From positions 372,001 to 436,000 of the forward strand of contig NZ_JAAKGO010000004.1 of the NCBI RefSeq assembly GCF_011043525.1: DNA of 64,000 nt, read 5' to 3'. Shown in pieces: positions 24,608-34,451 of this stretch (position 1 is its first letter; each line of letters opens with the position of its first letter). Below the pieces are notes generated by a model, which was given only the letters and a program-made list of their open reading frames with translations, did no database searches and was not told the origin of the DNA. The position numbers and the translations under genes are program-made. The DNA comes from Sphingobacterium sp. SGG-5. GTDB lineage: Bacteria; Bacteroidota; Bacteroidia; Sphingobacteriales; Sphingobacteriaceae.

Positions 24608-26713
24608 TTACTTTGCTAATACAGCTTCTCGCTGTAACTTAGTTTGTTCTAAAAACTGTTGAGCTTGTGCATAATAAGCCTTTGCAAAATCCTCTGTCGG
24701 CTCATTTTTGCTCATCTGAAGCACCAACTCCGAAAAGCTTTGACCAAAGTTAAATTCTCCTGAATCCACAAAGTAGTTGTCAAAATCTTTGATAATGCCT
24801 ATTTGTGTACTGCTATGCACCTGTTTGTCTAACAGTAATGCTTTTGCCCCATTGATAAAGGAACTATACGTATGATAGATCCCGTCAGAATATGCTTGAT
24901 TTTGAATAGAGAGGTCTGCCAAGTACAGTTTTTCTTCGGAATCGTTTAGTAGCGCTGCGACCAAGTCAATAATGACACCAGCACATTCGCCAACACCAAT
25001 AGCTCTTACAAATTCCTCATCCTGCCCCCAGTCGATATAATCTTCAGCCACTACTGTACTTTGGTCGGCAATAGGCTTCAACAACTGATAAAAATAGTCT
25101 TTGCCTAACCCATCGTAGTAATGCAGAAAACTTTGATAATCCTGTGCTTTGGAACTGTAGTCATCTAATATCGTACGCAACACTTCCGGTGCTCTTCTTG
25201 ACGGAACCTTGATCACTTTATCTGCTGCCCGGCCTTCACCATTGCCGACAGCCCCCCCGCCTAACAATACTTGTACTGTTGGCATGATCTTTCCATTCAC
25301 TTTCATCGAGCTACCGTGAAAGCCGATGTGTGCAATACCATGCTGACCACAGCTGTTCATACAACCGCTGATTTTTATTTTAATTTCTTTGTTATACACA
25401 AAGTCGGCGTACTCTTCATATATCACAGATTCCAATACGCGGGACAATTCCATAGAGTTCGAAATTCCCAGATTACAGGTGTCTGTTCCGGGACAAGTTG
25501 TCACATCCGCGATACTGTCATGTCCCGGTTCGGTCAATCCTAATGCATCCAATGCTAAGAATAATTCCGCGAGATTGTCTTTCCGGACATATTTCAGTAA
25601 TAAGCCTTGATTGATAGTCACACGCATATCATCGGCTACGATATGTCTTACAGACGCCACAAGTTTCCGCGCTGTAGCTGTAGACATATCTCCGGTTTTG
25701 GCTTTTATAAAGACACCGTAAAAACCAGCTTGCTTTTGTTCAAATATATTTGTGGCTAACCATAAGTCATAAGCTAATTGGCGATCAGCCGGAATTTCCA
25801 CCTGTGTTACCACAGGTTCTGGAATAACAGGTTCTTGTACCGTATTCCGGTCTATTTTGTACGTTTTTACTTTATTGGCAATCTGTTCTTCCGCCGCCAT
25901 TTTTACAAATTCATCAAAGCCTACCTTGTTTAGCAAGAATTTTAAACGGGCCTTGTTACGGTTGGCACGCTCACCGTATATACCAAATACGCGTACAACA
26001 GATTCCGAGAACGGAATAATCAGATCTTCATGCATAAATTCAGATACCGACTGTCCAATATAAGGCTGTGCACCCAAGCTACCACCCAATACAACTTTAA
26101 ACCCTCTTACTTCCTCACCGTTTTCATATTTCACTTTTGGAATAAAACCAATGTCATGGATAAAAGAAAGTGCTGTATCCTTTTCACTGGAAGAAAAGCC
26201 AAACTTAAACTTCCGGCCGAGTTCCATGCTGACAGGATTTCCAAGAAAATATTTAAAGAAGCCGTGAGCATAAGGAGCCACATCAAAAGGTTCATCCGGA
26301 TCGATACCAGCGATGCAGGAAGCGGTCACGTTCCTTACCGTATTACTACAGGCCTCTCGAATGGTAATATCGTCCTCCGATAGTTTAGCCCATAACTCAG
26401 GTGTACGATCTAAGCTCACAAAGTGAATCTGTATATCTTGACGCGTGGTAAAATGCAGATTAGAAGAAGCATATTCGTCGGAGACATCAGCAATCTTGAG
26501 CAACTGTTTGAATGTCAGTCTGCCAAAAGGTATCTTGATACGCACCATTTGCACGCCCGGTTGACGTTGACCATAAATACCACGAGCCAATCTTAATGAT
26601 TTAAATTTGTCTTCAACAATCTTCCCTTCTCTATAGGCTCGGATGTTGTTGTCTAAATCAATGATTTCCTGCGGGACAACCGGATTTTCCAATTCTGTTC
26701 GAAAGCTTAGCAT
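24608..26713 (-). CDS. Siroheme-dependent sulfite (nitrite/sulfite-family) reductase
   Basis: It carries out the six-electron reduction of sulfite to sulfide. The protein has two ferredoxin-like/NIR_SIR repeats, with substrate-binding arginines in the HFTTRQDIQIH stretch, and the siroheme/[4Fe-4S] cysteines in TTCPGTDTCNLG and KISGCMNSCGQHG. The operon (APS reductase, ATP sulfurylase, siroheme genes) favours sulfite over nitrite. At 701 residues it is about 150 longer than classic ferredoxin-type enzymes. The C-terminal extension (about 555-701) is helical and reminiscent of HEPN-like domains, which I could not confirm. It is the first gene of the operon. Confidence 0.92.
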   Translation of the reverse strand: MLSFRTELENPVVPQEIIDLDNNIRAYREGKIVEDKFKSLRLARGIYGQRQPGVQMVRIKIPFGRLTFKQLLKIADVSDEYASSNLHFTTRQDIQIHFVSLDRTPELWAKLSEDDITIREACSNTVRNVTASCIAGIDPDEPFDVAPYAHGFFKYFLGNPVSMELGRKFKFGFSSSEKDTALSFIHDIGFIPKVKYENGEEVRGFKVVLGGSLGAQPYIGQSVSEFMHEDLIIPFSESVVRVFGIYGERANRNKARLKFLLNKVGFDEFVKMAAEEQIANKVKTYKIDRNTVQEPVIPEPVVTQVEIPADRQLAYDLWLATNIFEQKQAGFYGVFIKAKTGDMSTATARKLVASVRHIVADDMRVTINQGLLLKYVRKDNLAELFLALDALGLTEPGHDSIADVTTCPGTDTCNLGISNSMELSRVLESVIYEEYADFVYNKEIKIKISGCMNSCGQHGIAHIGFHGSSMKVNGKIMPTVQVLLGGGAVGNGEGRAADKVIKVPSRRAPEVLRTILDDYSSKAQDYQSFLHYYDGLGKDYFYQLLKPIADQSTVVAEDYIDWGQDEEFVRAIGVGECAGVIIDLVAALLNDSEEKLYLADLSIQNQAYSDGIYHTYSSFINGAKALLLDKQVHSSTQIGIIKDFDNYFVDSGEFNFGQSFSELVLQMSKNEPTEDFAKAYYAQAQQFLEQTKLQREAVLAK

Positions 26714-26796
26714 ACTTAAATTCTGTTGTACTTTTTATTCAATAATTAATAGTTCACTCCACACATGTTGTCTATTCTTTTTTTGGAACAACGAAG

Positions 26797-26804
26797 CAAA
26801 GGTA
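26797..26804 (-). promoter_or_regulatory. -7 box (TACCTTTG) of the cys operon
   Basis: On the minus strand TACCTTTG matches TAnnTTTG and lies 83 bp upstream of the sulfite reductase start. No good -33 element is seen at the normal spacing, so confidence is moderate. Confidence 0.5.
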
Positions 26805-26898
26805 AAAAAATATTTTCAATTAGTCCTATATAATCTACCAAATTAGTATATATTAATAAAGACACAACGAGAAATAGGAACAAATAGGATTAGAAAGA

Positions 26899-27732
26899 CT
26901 ATATAACGCCGGCGTTTATCAGTTCGGTTTCCATTTCCTGTTGCAGCTTTACCGCTTCTTCCCGAGCCTTTTCAGCAAAGTCTTTACCAGAGGAAGCATA
27001 AATGATACCGCGTGTGCTATTGACCAAGAGGCCACAGTCTTTATTCATCCCGTACTTGCACACCTCGTGTAATGAACCTCCCTGAGCACCTACACCCGGC
27101 ACCAACAAGAAATGATCAGGTGCATGTTCACGAATCTTAAGAAAGGCTTCGCCCCGCGTAGCGCCAACAACATACATCAGATTGTCTATCGTGCCCCAGC
27201 TATTCGTGCGATCGATAACTTCTTCAAACAATTGCTTTTGTGCCGGATTGGCGAAATTCTGAAAATCCTTACTTCCTTCGTTAGAAGTCAATGCGAGCAC
27301 GATGGCCCACTTATCCGGAAAGTCTAAGAAAGGTGTTACCGAATCTTTGCCCATATAAGGGGCTATTGTAATCGCGTCAAAACTCATTCCCGATAGTGTC
27401 TGATCAAAAAAGGCCTGTGCATACATCTTGGACGTATTGCCGATATCGCCTCTTTTGGCGTCGGCGATACTTAAGCAAGTGGACGGTAGTACTTGCCAAG
27501 TCTTCTCTAAAGTTTGCCACCCCTTAACGCCATAACTCTCATAGAAGGCAATATTCGGTTTATAAGCTACACACAGATCCTCCGTAGCCTCAATAATAGC
27601 TTTGTTGAACACAAAAATAGGATCCTCTTCACCAAGCAGATGCTCGGGAATTTTCGTTATGTCTGTATCAAGTCCTACACAAAGGAAAGATCGCTTTGTT
27701 TTAATTTGCTGTATTAGCGTTTCTCTGGTCAT
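26899..27732 (-). CDS. pyrF: Orotidine 5'-phosphate decarboxylase
   Basis: It decarboxylates OMP to UMP, the last step of de novo pyrimidine synthesis. This 277-residue protein is of the longer subfamily 2. The N-terminal [14 protein letters not shown] motif, the catalytic [18 protein letters not shown] motif (Asp/Lys pairs) and VPGVGAQGG are visible. Its ATG overlaps the stop of the upstream TlpA-like gene (ATGA), so the two are translationally coupled. Confidence 0.95.
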   Translation of the reverse strand: MTRETLIQQIKTKRSFLCVGLDTDITKIPEHLLGEEDPIFVFNKAIIEATEDLCVAYKPNIAFYESYGVKGWQTLEKTWQVLPSTCLSIADAKRGDIGNTSKMYAQAFFDQTLSGMSFDAITIAPYMGKDSVTPFLDFPDKWAIVLALTSNEGSKDFQNFANPAQKQLFEEVIDRTNSWGTIDNLMYVVGATRGEAFLKIREHAPDHFLLVPGVGAQGGSLHEVCKYGMNKDCGLLVNSTRGIIYASSGKDFAEKAREEAVKLQQEMETELINAGVI

Positions 27733-28310
27733 TCTGTGGTTGAGTCGTCTATAAGCTCTTGAATAAAATCTTCTACGGCTGGTGTACCGAAGTCATACAT
27801 ACCTTCTTGTTTAGCTGCTATTACCCCATTCTTATCCAAAATGACCGTCGTAGGAATAGCACCTCCCAACCATTCCTTAGGAATGTCGTCCTGTGGATAG
27901 ACAATAGGCAATTGAAGATCACCTTCCGCCAGAAAACGCTTGGTTCCTTCCACGTCATTTTCAATCTCTACGATAAGGAAGATAATATTCGTGTTATCTT
28001 TAAACTTGTTATATAAAGTTTGGATAGAAGGCATCTCTTTCCGACAGGGAGGACACCAGGTTGCCCAAAAGTTTATGAATACAACCTTTCCTTTCAAATC
28101 CGCGGTGTTTACAATCGTACCTTGTTCATCTTTGAATGTAGCAGAAACGCTTACTTCATTTTGTGTCGGAGCGGTGGATGGAGTTGTAGTCGCCTCTGGC
28201 GTTGTTTCATTGGCTGTCTCTTTATTCTTATCGGCATTATTGTTACATGCTGTTAATAGGAGTACCATAATGACGAAAAGCCCGGCTAATCTGTTTTTGT
28301 GAACACGCAT
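27729..28310 (-). CDS. TlpA-like thioredoxin-fold lipoprotein
   Basis: This 193-residue lipoprotein is probably a periplasmic thiol-disulfide oxidoreductase. The start at 28310 ([22 protein letters not shown]) gives a lipoprotein signal peptide with lipobox cysteine about residue 22. The frame is open further upstream but that part overlaps rluA. A Thr/Asn-rich linker follows, then an AhpC/TSA-like thioredoxin domain with the active site [14 protein letters not shown] and cis-Pro loop GGAIPTTV. It overlaps pyrF by 4 bp. The partner is unknown. Confidence 0.92.
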   Translation of the reverse strand: MRVHKNRLAGLFVIMVLLLTACNNNADKNKETANETTPEATTTPSTAPTQNEVSVSATFKDEQGTIVNTADLKGKVVFINFWATWCPPCRKEMPSIQTLYNKFKDNTNIIFLIVEIENDVEGTKRFLAEGDLQLPIVYPQDDIPKEWLGGAIPTTVILDKNGVIAAKQEGMYDFGTPAVEDFIQELIDDSTTE

Positions 28311-28314
28311 ATTT

Positions 28315-29058
28315 CTATAGATCAAATTTTTCCAATTGTTTGAGTAAGGTAGCAAAATCTTTGGGATATTCCGCTTCGAAAGCATAATCTTTCCCATGTA
28401 AAGTAAAGGATATTGTTTTTGCATGTAGGGCAAACCGCTTAATAATGGGCGTTTCCTCCTCCCCTTTGGATAGCGTAAAACCACGTTTTTTGATTTGTGA
28501 CAAGTACACGGGTTTACCTTTATACATCGCATCCCCCACGATGGCAGCATGTTGTGTTGCCAAATGAATACGTATCTGGTGCATCCTGCCCGTAATTGGC
28601 TTACATTCTACCAATGTATAATGTTTGAAATAGCGAAGACTGTTAAAAATCGTTTCTGCCTGCTTACCTCTTGCACGGTCGATGCTCACATTTTTATTGC
28701 CCTGATTTAATATCGGGAGATCTACTTTTAAATTTTCAAACGTGTGGGTACCATCTATGATAGCGTGGTACACTTTATTCACCCGTCTTTTTTCAAACTC
28801 GATAGATACTGAACGATAGGTCTCCGGATTTTTAGCAATCAATAACAGGCCAGACGTTTCTTTGTCCAGACGATGGCAGACTTGCGCGTCGGCATGATAT
28901 TTTTTTGCCAGGCCAAGAATATGAACAGCCCCTCCTTCGCGTTGGTCTAATGAAGCAATAAAGGGCGGTTTATTGATGACAATCAGGTTCTCGTCTTCAT
29001 AAATAATCAGATCACGAAACTTAGGGAACTTAAATGTACGGACTTCGTTTTCAATCAT
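28315..29058 (-). CDS. RluA-family pseudouridine synthase
   Basis: This 247-residue protein converts uridines in RNA to pseudouridine. The catalytic aspartate lies in CHRLDKETSGLLLIAK, followed by KVYHAIIDG and GRMHQIRIHLA, all typical of RluA/RsuA enzymes. I use the ATG at 29058 (MIENEVRTFKFPKF) because the upstream extension of the frame crosses the promoter region and overlaps panB. No S4 domain is present. It starts 4 bp downstream of a TATTTTTG box, so the transcript may lack a leader. The substrate RNA is unknown. Confidence 0.92.
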   Translation of the reverse strand: MIENEVRTFKFPKFRDLIIYEDENLIVINKPPFIASLDQREGGAVHILGLAKKYHADAQVCHRLDKETSGLLLIAKNPETYRSVSIEFEKRRVNKVYHAIIDGTHTFENLKVDLPILNQGNKNVSIDRARGKQAETIFNSLRYFKHYTLVECKPITGRMHQIRIHLATQHAAIVGDAMYKGKPVYLSQIKKRGFTLSKGEEETPIIKRFALHAKTISFTLHGKDYAFEAEYPKDFATLLKQLEKFDL

Positions 29059-29062
29059 GGTG

Positions 29063-29070
29063 CAAAAATA
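29063..29070 (-). promoter_or_regulatory. -7 box (TATTTTTG) immediately before rluA-type gene
   Basis: On the minus strand TATTTTTG ends only 4 nt before the ATG at 29058. A transcription start at the usual distance would fall at the start codon. Confidence 0.45.
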
Positions 29071-29096
29071 ACAAAACAATTCATATATATTATTCC

Positions 29097-29104
29097 TACT
29101 TTTG
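29097..29104 (+). promoter_or_regulatory. -7 box (TACTTTTG) for panB
   Basis: TACTTTTG fits TAnnTTTG and ends 21 bp before the panB ATG. It lies in the 67-bp divergent gap with the pseudouridine synthase gene. Confidence 0.6.
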
Positions 29105-29125
29105 CAGTAGAACAAACACGAATTT

Positions 29126-29941
29126 ATGTCGGTAAACAAGATCATTAAACGTGTCACGACTTCTACTATTAAAGAAATGAAGGCTCGTGGTGAGAAAATA
29201 AGCATGTTGACGGGATACGATTTCTCTACGGCAAGAGCGTTGGACGAAGGAGGAATAGATGTCATCCTCGTAGGCGATTCGGCTGCTAACGTATTTGCGG
29301 GCTACGAAACCACGTTACCGATGACCTTGGATCATATGATCTATCACGCCTCTGCGGTGAGCCGGGCGACCAAGCGGGCAATGGTGTTGGTTGATCTTCC
29401 ATTTGGGGAATACCAGGGCTCCACCGAAAAGGCATATGATGCTGCAGTACGCATGATGAAAGAATCCGGTGCTCATGCTGTCAAAATGGAAGGAGGTATC
29501 GAGATCATCGAGAATATTAAAAAAATTGTACAGGCAGGAATTCCTGTATGTGGTCACCTCGGACTGACACCACAGTCTATTTACCAGTTTGGAGATTTTG
29601 GTGTTCGCGCTAAAGAACAGGCTGAAGCAACAAAATTAAAATCCGATGCATTGGCGCTGCAGGAGGCGGGATGTTTTGCCCTTGTGCTGGAAAAGATACC
29701 AGCACAATTAGCGAAGGACGTAACCGAATCTCTGCACATTCCGACTATTGGTATCGGTGCCGGGAATAGCTGTGATGGGCAGGTACTGGTGGTTAACGAT
29801 ATGCTGGGTATGACAAAAGACTTCAAACCAAAATTTTTGAGGCAATACCTCCATCTCTTTGAGGATATTGCTAAGGCTACAGCACAATATGTTGCGGATG
29901 TAAAATCGCAAGATTATCCGGGAGAAAACGAACAATATTAA
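29126..29941 (+). CDS. panB: 3-methyl-2-oxobutanoate hydroxymethyltransferase
   Basis: PanB transfers a hydroxymethyl group from methylene-THF to ketoisovalerate, the first committed step of pantothenate/CoA synthesis. This 271-residue TIM-barrel protein shows ISMLTGYDFSTARALDEGG, the metal-binding VILVGDSAANVFAGYETTLPMT, VKMEGG, CGHLGLTPQS and IPTIGIGAGNSCDGQVLV. Length and motifs are standard. A likely -7 box lies 21 bp upstream. Confidence 0.96.
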   Translation: MSVNKIIKRVTTSTIKEMKARGEKISMLTGYDFSTARALDEGGIDVILVGDSAANVFAGYETTLPMTLDHMIYHASAVSRATKRAMVLVDLPFGEYQGSTEKAYDAAVRMMKESGAHAVKMEGGIEIIENIKKIVQAGIPVCGHLGLTPQSIYQFGDFGVRAKEQAEATKLKSDALALQEAGCFALVLEKIPAQLAKDVTESLHIPTIGIGAGNSCDGQVLVVNDMLGMTKDFKPKFLRQYLHLFEDIAKATAQYVADVKSQDYPGENEQY

Positions 29942-29947
29942 TCCACA

Positions 29948-30547
29948 TTGGGGAAAATAATCATCATAGGTGTCCTGCTGGCGGTATTGGTATACTATAT
30001 CTTCCGCCGACTAAATTTTTTCAGCGCAAGCATCGAAGAGAAACGAGTACGTCCCAACCAGATCCTGTTGCTGGCCGTATCAACACAAGTCCTAAAACGA
30101 AGCCTTCGAGCGGTTTTATACAGTGTTGGAACAGGCATCTTATTGCTATTTATTATCTTCCTGATCGCTGCAAAATTTAAGATCGCCTTAATTATACTTC
30201 CGGTGTGTTTATACCTCATCGGTCAATTTTTCGTATTCAACAATCATGCAAATGCTGTGAAAGGGCAAAACATACGATACGACACGAACACGGACAATAT
30301 TAGTATAGAAAACTTAAAAGGCGAGCTGATACGCTTCAACCTGCTCCAGGATGTCAGCGAAGTGAAGGAGGTCCGTGCCGTACAGAAAAATAATGGCTTA
30401 TTGTTGGGGTATTATAAATTACGAATAGGAACCAAGCAAATCTATATCCCCTACCTACTACAGGACGACCCCCAAAATAAGCTCTTTTTTGATAAATTAC
30501 AGTTGTTCGACAAGGAGTTAGAGACCAAGCTATTCCCAATTATTTAA
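29948..30547 (+). CDS. Membrane protein with PH-like C-terminal domain, function unknown
   Basis: This 199-residue protein starts at TTG (29948, MGKIIIIGVLL), 6 bp after panB; no in-frame ATG precedes the first helix. An N-terminal hydrophobic segment (about 3-18) and two adjacent ones (about 60-95) are followed by a beta-rich domain (ENLKGELIRFNLLQDVSEVK, KLRIGTKQIYIPYLL) that resembles bacterial PH domains. It is probably an inner-membrane protein co-transcribed with panB. I do not recognise a specific family. Confidence 0.7.
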   Translation: MGKIIIIGVLLAVLVYYIFRRLNFFSASIEEKRVRPNQILLLAVSTQVLKRSLRAVLYSVGTGILLLFIIFLIAAKFKIALIILPVCLYLIGQFFVFNNHANAVKGQNIRYDTNTDNISIENLKGELIRFNLLQDVSEVKEVRAVQKNNGLLLGYYKLRIGTKQIYIPYLLQDDPQNKLFFDKLQLFDKELETKLFPII

Positions 30548-30752
30548 ATCGTTTGATCTTATCGTACACAATATCCCAAGTTCCCAACTAAAAGTCGATT
30601 GTAACCCGATGAGCGTCATCGCAAAGAGATTCGACACATTAAACTTTTATCTCCTCGATATACTGATCTCCTAAATAAAAGTATTATTTTTAAGCAAAAA
30701 AGTACGTTAAACAACAGGGGGCCTATTCAAAAAGGATGAAATCACAAGATAA

Positions 30753-31709
30753 ATGGGTAAAATCACAAAAGAAGATCTACTTCGAATAAGCCGGCATAGC
30801 GATATGACCACACAAGACTTAAAAAATAGTCTTGAACGACATACCCATGCCAGCCCGGGTGACTGGCAACGATTCGTGAATTACCTTCTGTTGGTATTAG
30901 GTTGCGGTTTCTGTACAGCAGGTATTGTTTTCTTCTTCGCATATAATTGGACCGATCTTCCCAAATTTGCAAAAATAGGCATTGCCGAAGGACTATTGAC
31001 CCTTAGCACCCTATTGGCATTAATTTATTTTCGAAAACCTATCCTAAGATCTATTATCCTTACAGTTGCATCATTGATGGTCGGGGTTCTATTCGCCGTA
31101 TTCGGACAGATCTACCAGACTGGTGCCGATGCTTACGATTTCTTTCTGGCCTGGACTTTATTTATAAGTATCTGGGTGATCATCAGCAGTTTTGCACCGC
31201 TGACCTTACTCTATGTCATTCTGATCAATACCACTTTCATCTTATATAGTAACCAAGTAGCAAAGGATTGGAATTTTGAATACATATGTACCTTGTTATT
31301 TGCTCTTAACACTACTATAGCTATCGGATCGCTATACCTAAAACACATGAAAAAGGTCATGACCGCACAATGGCTCATACAGACCCTCTCTTTGACGGCT
31401 ATTGCTTTTCTGACGCTAACAGTAATATACCAAATAATGGAGCAGTTATCTTCCTTTGCAATTATTTTATCACCCTTATATATCGTAACGATAGGTGCAG
31501 CCATATGGTTTTCCAGACGTATGAAAAGTACCTTTTACCTCGCAGCGGCAGCCTTTAGTCTGATCATCAGCGTCTCGGCTATATTGATGAGATATGGACA
31601 TAACGATATAGACACTTTTCTTTTTCTAAGTCTGTTTATTGTCGTATCCGTGACAGCCACCGTTAAGTACCTCATTTACATACAACGAAAATGGAATCAT
31701 GATCAATAA
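30753..31709 (+). CDS. DUF2157 membrane protein
   Basis: This 318-residue protein has a soluble N-terminal helical region and about eight to nine membrane helices. The start (TKEDLLRISRHSD, GDWQRFVNYLLLVLGCGFCTAGIVFFFAYNW) matches the DUF2157 family. It overlaps the DUF4401 gene by 11 bp, and the GDYXXLXY gene follows; this trio recurs in Bacteroidota and Proteobacteria. The role is unknown; membrane homeostasis has been suggested only from context. Confidence 0.88.
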   Translation: MGKITKEDLLRISRHSDMTTQDLKNSLERHTHASPGDWQRFVNYLLLVLGCGFCTAGIVFFFAYNWTDLPKFAKIGIAEGLLTLSTLLALIYFRKPILRSIILTVASLMVGVLFAVFGQIYQTGADAYDFFLAWTLFISIWVIISSFAPLTLLYVILINTTFILYSNQVAKDWNFEYICTLLFALNTTIAIGSLYLKHMKKVMTAQWLIQTLSLTAIAFLTLTVIYQIMEQLSSFAIILSPLYIVTIGAAIWFSRRMKSTFYLAAAAFSLIISVSAILMRYGHNDIDTFLFLSLFIVVSVTATVKYLIYIQRKWNHDQ

Positions 31710-32781
31710 GGACAACATACATCAGCTAACAATTGATCTGAAAGAAAGCAGCGAACGAGAACTAACATTTGACCACAACGCGATCTTGGACGAAATCCGA
31801 AACGATACCCAAGACCAACAAACATTAGCGATCAAAATCCTGTCCATAGCCGGAGGCATATTGGGAGCACTCGCTTTCGCAGGCTTTCTCTTTGCAGCAG
31901 AACTCTATGAATCCGCGGTAGCACTAACTACCGTAGGTATTGTTATGACCATCGCAGCGATAGTCCTGGGCCGTTGGGGAGCCAAGGTCATATGGGATAC
32001 TTTCAGTGCTTCATTTTATCTCATGGGGTACACTTGCGTTATTTTCGCCAGCGACCGTTTGGACTGGAGTACGAACCTTACACTCACCCTGTTTATAGTT
32101 ATAGAAATAGCCACGTTATACCTATCCCGCAGTTATCTGCTGAATTTTTTATCCGTATTATTGCTCACAGGCAATGTGGTGGCCATGCTCATTCATAACA
32201 ATCTACAGGATTTATATTATCCCCTTGTCGCGCTATTAAGTATAAAACTCACGCTAATAATGGGCTACGAAATTAAGATTTTGACCACAGGAGTAATCCT
32301 TCCCATACGGACATATCATGCACTCCGTTCGGGCCTACTTTTTTCTCTGCTGTTCTTATTAATAATCGGCAATAATAACATCTATAATTTTGAACTGCAC
32401 GATACATTCAGCTGGGTTGCATCTACTGTATTCCTGTTGTTGATCGCACTTACTACATTCAAAATCGCCCCACTATTGCGAATTAATAAGTCCCTTTACC
32501 GCATATTAATCAGCATAGTAGCCATGCTTCTACTATTACCTACGTATTATTATCCAGCTGTATCATTCAGTATCCTGACATTACTACTGAGTTTCCATCT
32601 AAAATACAAAACCGGCCTAGCTGTTGGCATTATCGCTTTCCTCTATTTCATTTCTCGTTTTTATTATGATTTGAACTACAGCCTTCTGACCAAATCTTTG
32701 CTCTTATTTGGCACAGGACTGTTATTTCTATTGCTTTATACACTCGTTCATAAAAAGCTAATACCTAATGAAAGACTATAA
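31699..32781 (+). CDS. DUF4401 membrane protein
   Basis: This 360-residue polytopic inner-membrane protein (about ten helices) has an acidic soluble N-terminus, then ILSIAGGILGALAFAGFLFAAEL. It fits the DUF4401 family, the usual neighbour of DUF2157. It begins inside the DUF2157 gene and its end overlaps the next gene by 14 bp, so the three are translationally coupled and probably form one complex or pathway. Confidence 0.86.
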   Translation: MINKDNIHQLTIDLKESSERELTFDHNAILDEIRNDTQDQQTLAIKILSIAGGILGALAFAGFLFAAELYESAVALTTVGIVMTIAAIVLGRWGAKVIWDTFSASFYLMGYTCVIFASDRLDWSTNLTLTLFIVIEIATLYLSRSYLLNFLSVLLLTGNVVAMLIHNNLQDLYYPLVALLSIKLTLIMGYEIKILTTGVILPIRTYHALRSGLLFSLLFLLIIGNNNIYNFELHDTFSWVASTVFLLLIALTTFKIAPLLRINKSLYRILISIVAMLLLLPTYYYPAVSFSILTLLLSFHLKYKTGLAVGIIAFLYFISRFYYDLNYSLLTKSLLLFGTGLLFLLLYTLVHKKLIPNERL

Positions 32782-33256
32782 ACCAATTCTGATTATCATC
32801 AATCTATTGTTGCTATTGGTATACTTTAACACCTCGATAGCCAAAAAAGAACAAATTATAAAGGACGGTAAACTGATTCTCCTGGAGCTAGCGCCTGTAG
32901 ATCCCAGATCACTGATACAGGGTGATTATATGCAACTCCGATACCGTATTTCAGAAAACATATCTGCAGACAGTATTCCCAAGCGAGGTTTTTGCATTGT
33001 CCACATAGACACCAATGCAGTAGGTAAAAAAATAAGATTCCAGGAATTGCCAACCCCCATTCGTAATGACGAATACGCCATCAACTATACTGCGGTGGAC
33101 GACTGGAAGATAAATATTGGTGCCGAATCCTACTTCTTTCAAGAGGGGGAGGCTGAAAAGTATGAAAAAGCAAAATATGGCGGTATAAAAATAGACCAGA
33201 AAGGGAATAGTGTCCTTATTGGACTATACGATCAGGGGCACCAATTTATAAAATAA
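32768..33256 (+). CDS. GDYXXLXY domain protein
   Basis: This 162-residue protein has one N-terminal membrane anchor (ILIIINLLLLLVYFN) and a periplasmic domain containing the naming motif GDYMQLRY (about residues 52-59) after LLELAPVDPRSLIQ. It is the third member of the DUF2157/DUF4401 operon and overlaps the second gene by 14 bp. The function is unknown. Confidence 0.9.
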   Translation: MKDYKPILIIINLLLLLVYFNTSIAKKEQIIKDGKLILLELAPVDPRSLIQGDYMQLRYRISENISADSIPKRGFCIVHIDTNAVGKKIRFQELPTPIRNDEYAINYTAVDDWKINIGAESYFFQEGEAEKYEKAKYGGIKIDQKGNSVLIGLYDQGHQFIK

Positions 33257-33335
33257 TGGAGACAGACCACTGGGAATATTTAATTTTTGGTACAGACGTT
33301 GCTATACGATTTTTAATTAAATGAGATTAACCGTT

Positions 33336-34367
33336 ATGAAACAACAATTTATATTTTTTGTATGTGCACTTACGCTATGCTGTTCCTGTAACCAACAGGC
33401 AACACAAAAAACAGTTGATAAGGAAAAAATAAAGCTGGATAGTATTGCCAAAGCGAAAAAAGCAGAAGAAGAAAAAGAGCGGGGGCGTCCCCGCACGGCA
33501 GATGATATTGTGCTATCAAAGGAACTAGCCTACGATAAATATACCTTGGAGGACAAATACGAATATAAGGATACGTTTAGAGTATTTCAGTGGGAGAAGA
33601 TCAAGGAACGTCTGGCGTATATCGAAAATTTTCAGCGGGAGCACAATGATTATGGAATAGTCGTCAATTATAGGAATAAAAACGGCGAAGCGCCCACTGT
33701 GTCCAATTTTAGAAGAAATGCATATACACGTGTGTCGGATACCTTGGGAACGGAACGTTATCAATCCGCACCGCTATATAAAGAAGGTGAGACAAAGCAT
33801 CCGATCATCTATGCACGCGATGGATCGTTAGTTAAGCTTCTTTCCAGCGACACTTTGAAAATGATTACAATAAAAGGGTTGACAAACTTTGAAGGTGTCT
33901 GGGACATACCTCGACGATATGTCACGCCTATAGGTGACACGTCAACCTTTAAACATGTCGTCGTTGTGGACGTCACAAACCAAAATATCTGTGCATTAGA
34001 ACACGCGGAAAAAGGTTGGATCATTCGTAGTATGAACCCTGCGACAACAGGAAGGCACGCACCGCCTTACGCGATGGAAACACCTACCGGAATATTTGTT
34101 CTGCAAGAACAAAAAGCTAAAATGTTTTACTATGGAGACGGGACAAAGACCATTGAAGGCTTTGCACCTTGGGCGAGTCGATTTACGAATGGTGCATACA
34201 TACATGGCGTCCCGGTAAATAACCCGAAAGGAAAAATTGTGGAGTATAGTTGGAGTCTAGGCACTACCCCCCGATCCCATATGTGCGTACGAAATGCCTC
34301 TTCTCACGCTAAATTTGTATACGATTGGATTAAGCCTTTTTCTTCCCTTGTGATTGTTATTGATTAA
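33336..34367 (+). CDS. L,D-transpeptidase (YkuD-type) lipoprotein
   Basis: This 343-residue envelope protein begins MKQQFIFFVCALTLCCSC, a lipoprotein signal with cysteine at about residue 16-18. An ATG 15 bp upstream is an alternative start but extends the n-region oddly. A charged Lys/Glu-rich linker follows. The C-terminal YkuD domain has GAYIHGVPVN and the catalytic SHMCVRN (His/Cys/Arg; the common Gly before Cys is Met). It would form 3-3 or lipoprotein crosslinks in peptidoglycan. It stands between the DUF trio and another L,D-transpeptidase-like gene. Confidence 0.88.
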   Translation: MKQQFIFFVCALTLCCSCNQQATQKTVDKEKIKLDSIAKAKKAEEEKERGRPRTADDIVLSKELAYDKYTLEDKYEYKDTFRVFQWEKIKERLAYIENFQREHNDYGIVVNYRNKNGEAPTVSNFRRNAYTRVSDTLGTERYQSAPLYKEGETKHPIIYARDGSLVKLLSSDTLKMITIKGLTNFEGVWDIPRRYVTPIGDTSTFKHVVVVDVTNQNICALEHAEKGWIIRSMNPATTGRHAPPYAMETPTGIFVLQEQKAKMFYYGDGTKTIEGFAPWASRFTNGAYIHGVPVNNPKGKIVEYSWSLGTTPRSHMCVRNASSHAKFVYDWIKPFSSLVIVID

Positions 34368-34451
34368 CAATAACCTATAATTAACATTATTTAACACTTT
34401 CGTAAGCTACTGATAACGACCTTTGTATGTGGAAAAAGAAAGTGTGTGCCC

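Noticed and set aside
26714..26898. SAM-type or other riboswitch ahead of the cys operon
   Set aside because: The 185-bp gap is AT-rich with a -7 box, but I found no helix set matching a known sulfur-related riboswitch.
28311..28550. Longer form of the TlpA-like protein (80 extra residues)
   Set aside because: The extension runs through the pseudouridine synthase gene and would destroy the evident lipoprotein signal peptide that starts at 28310.
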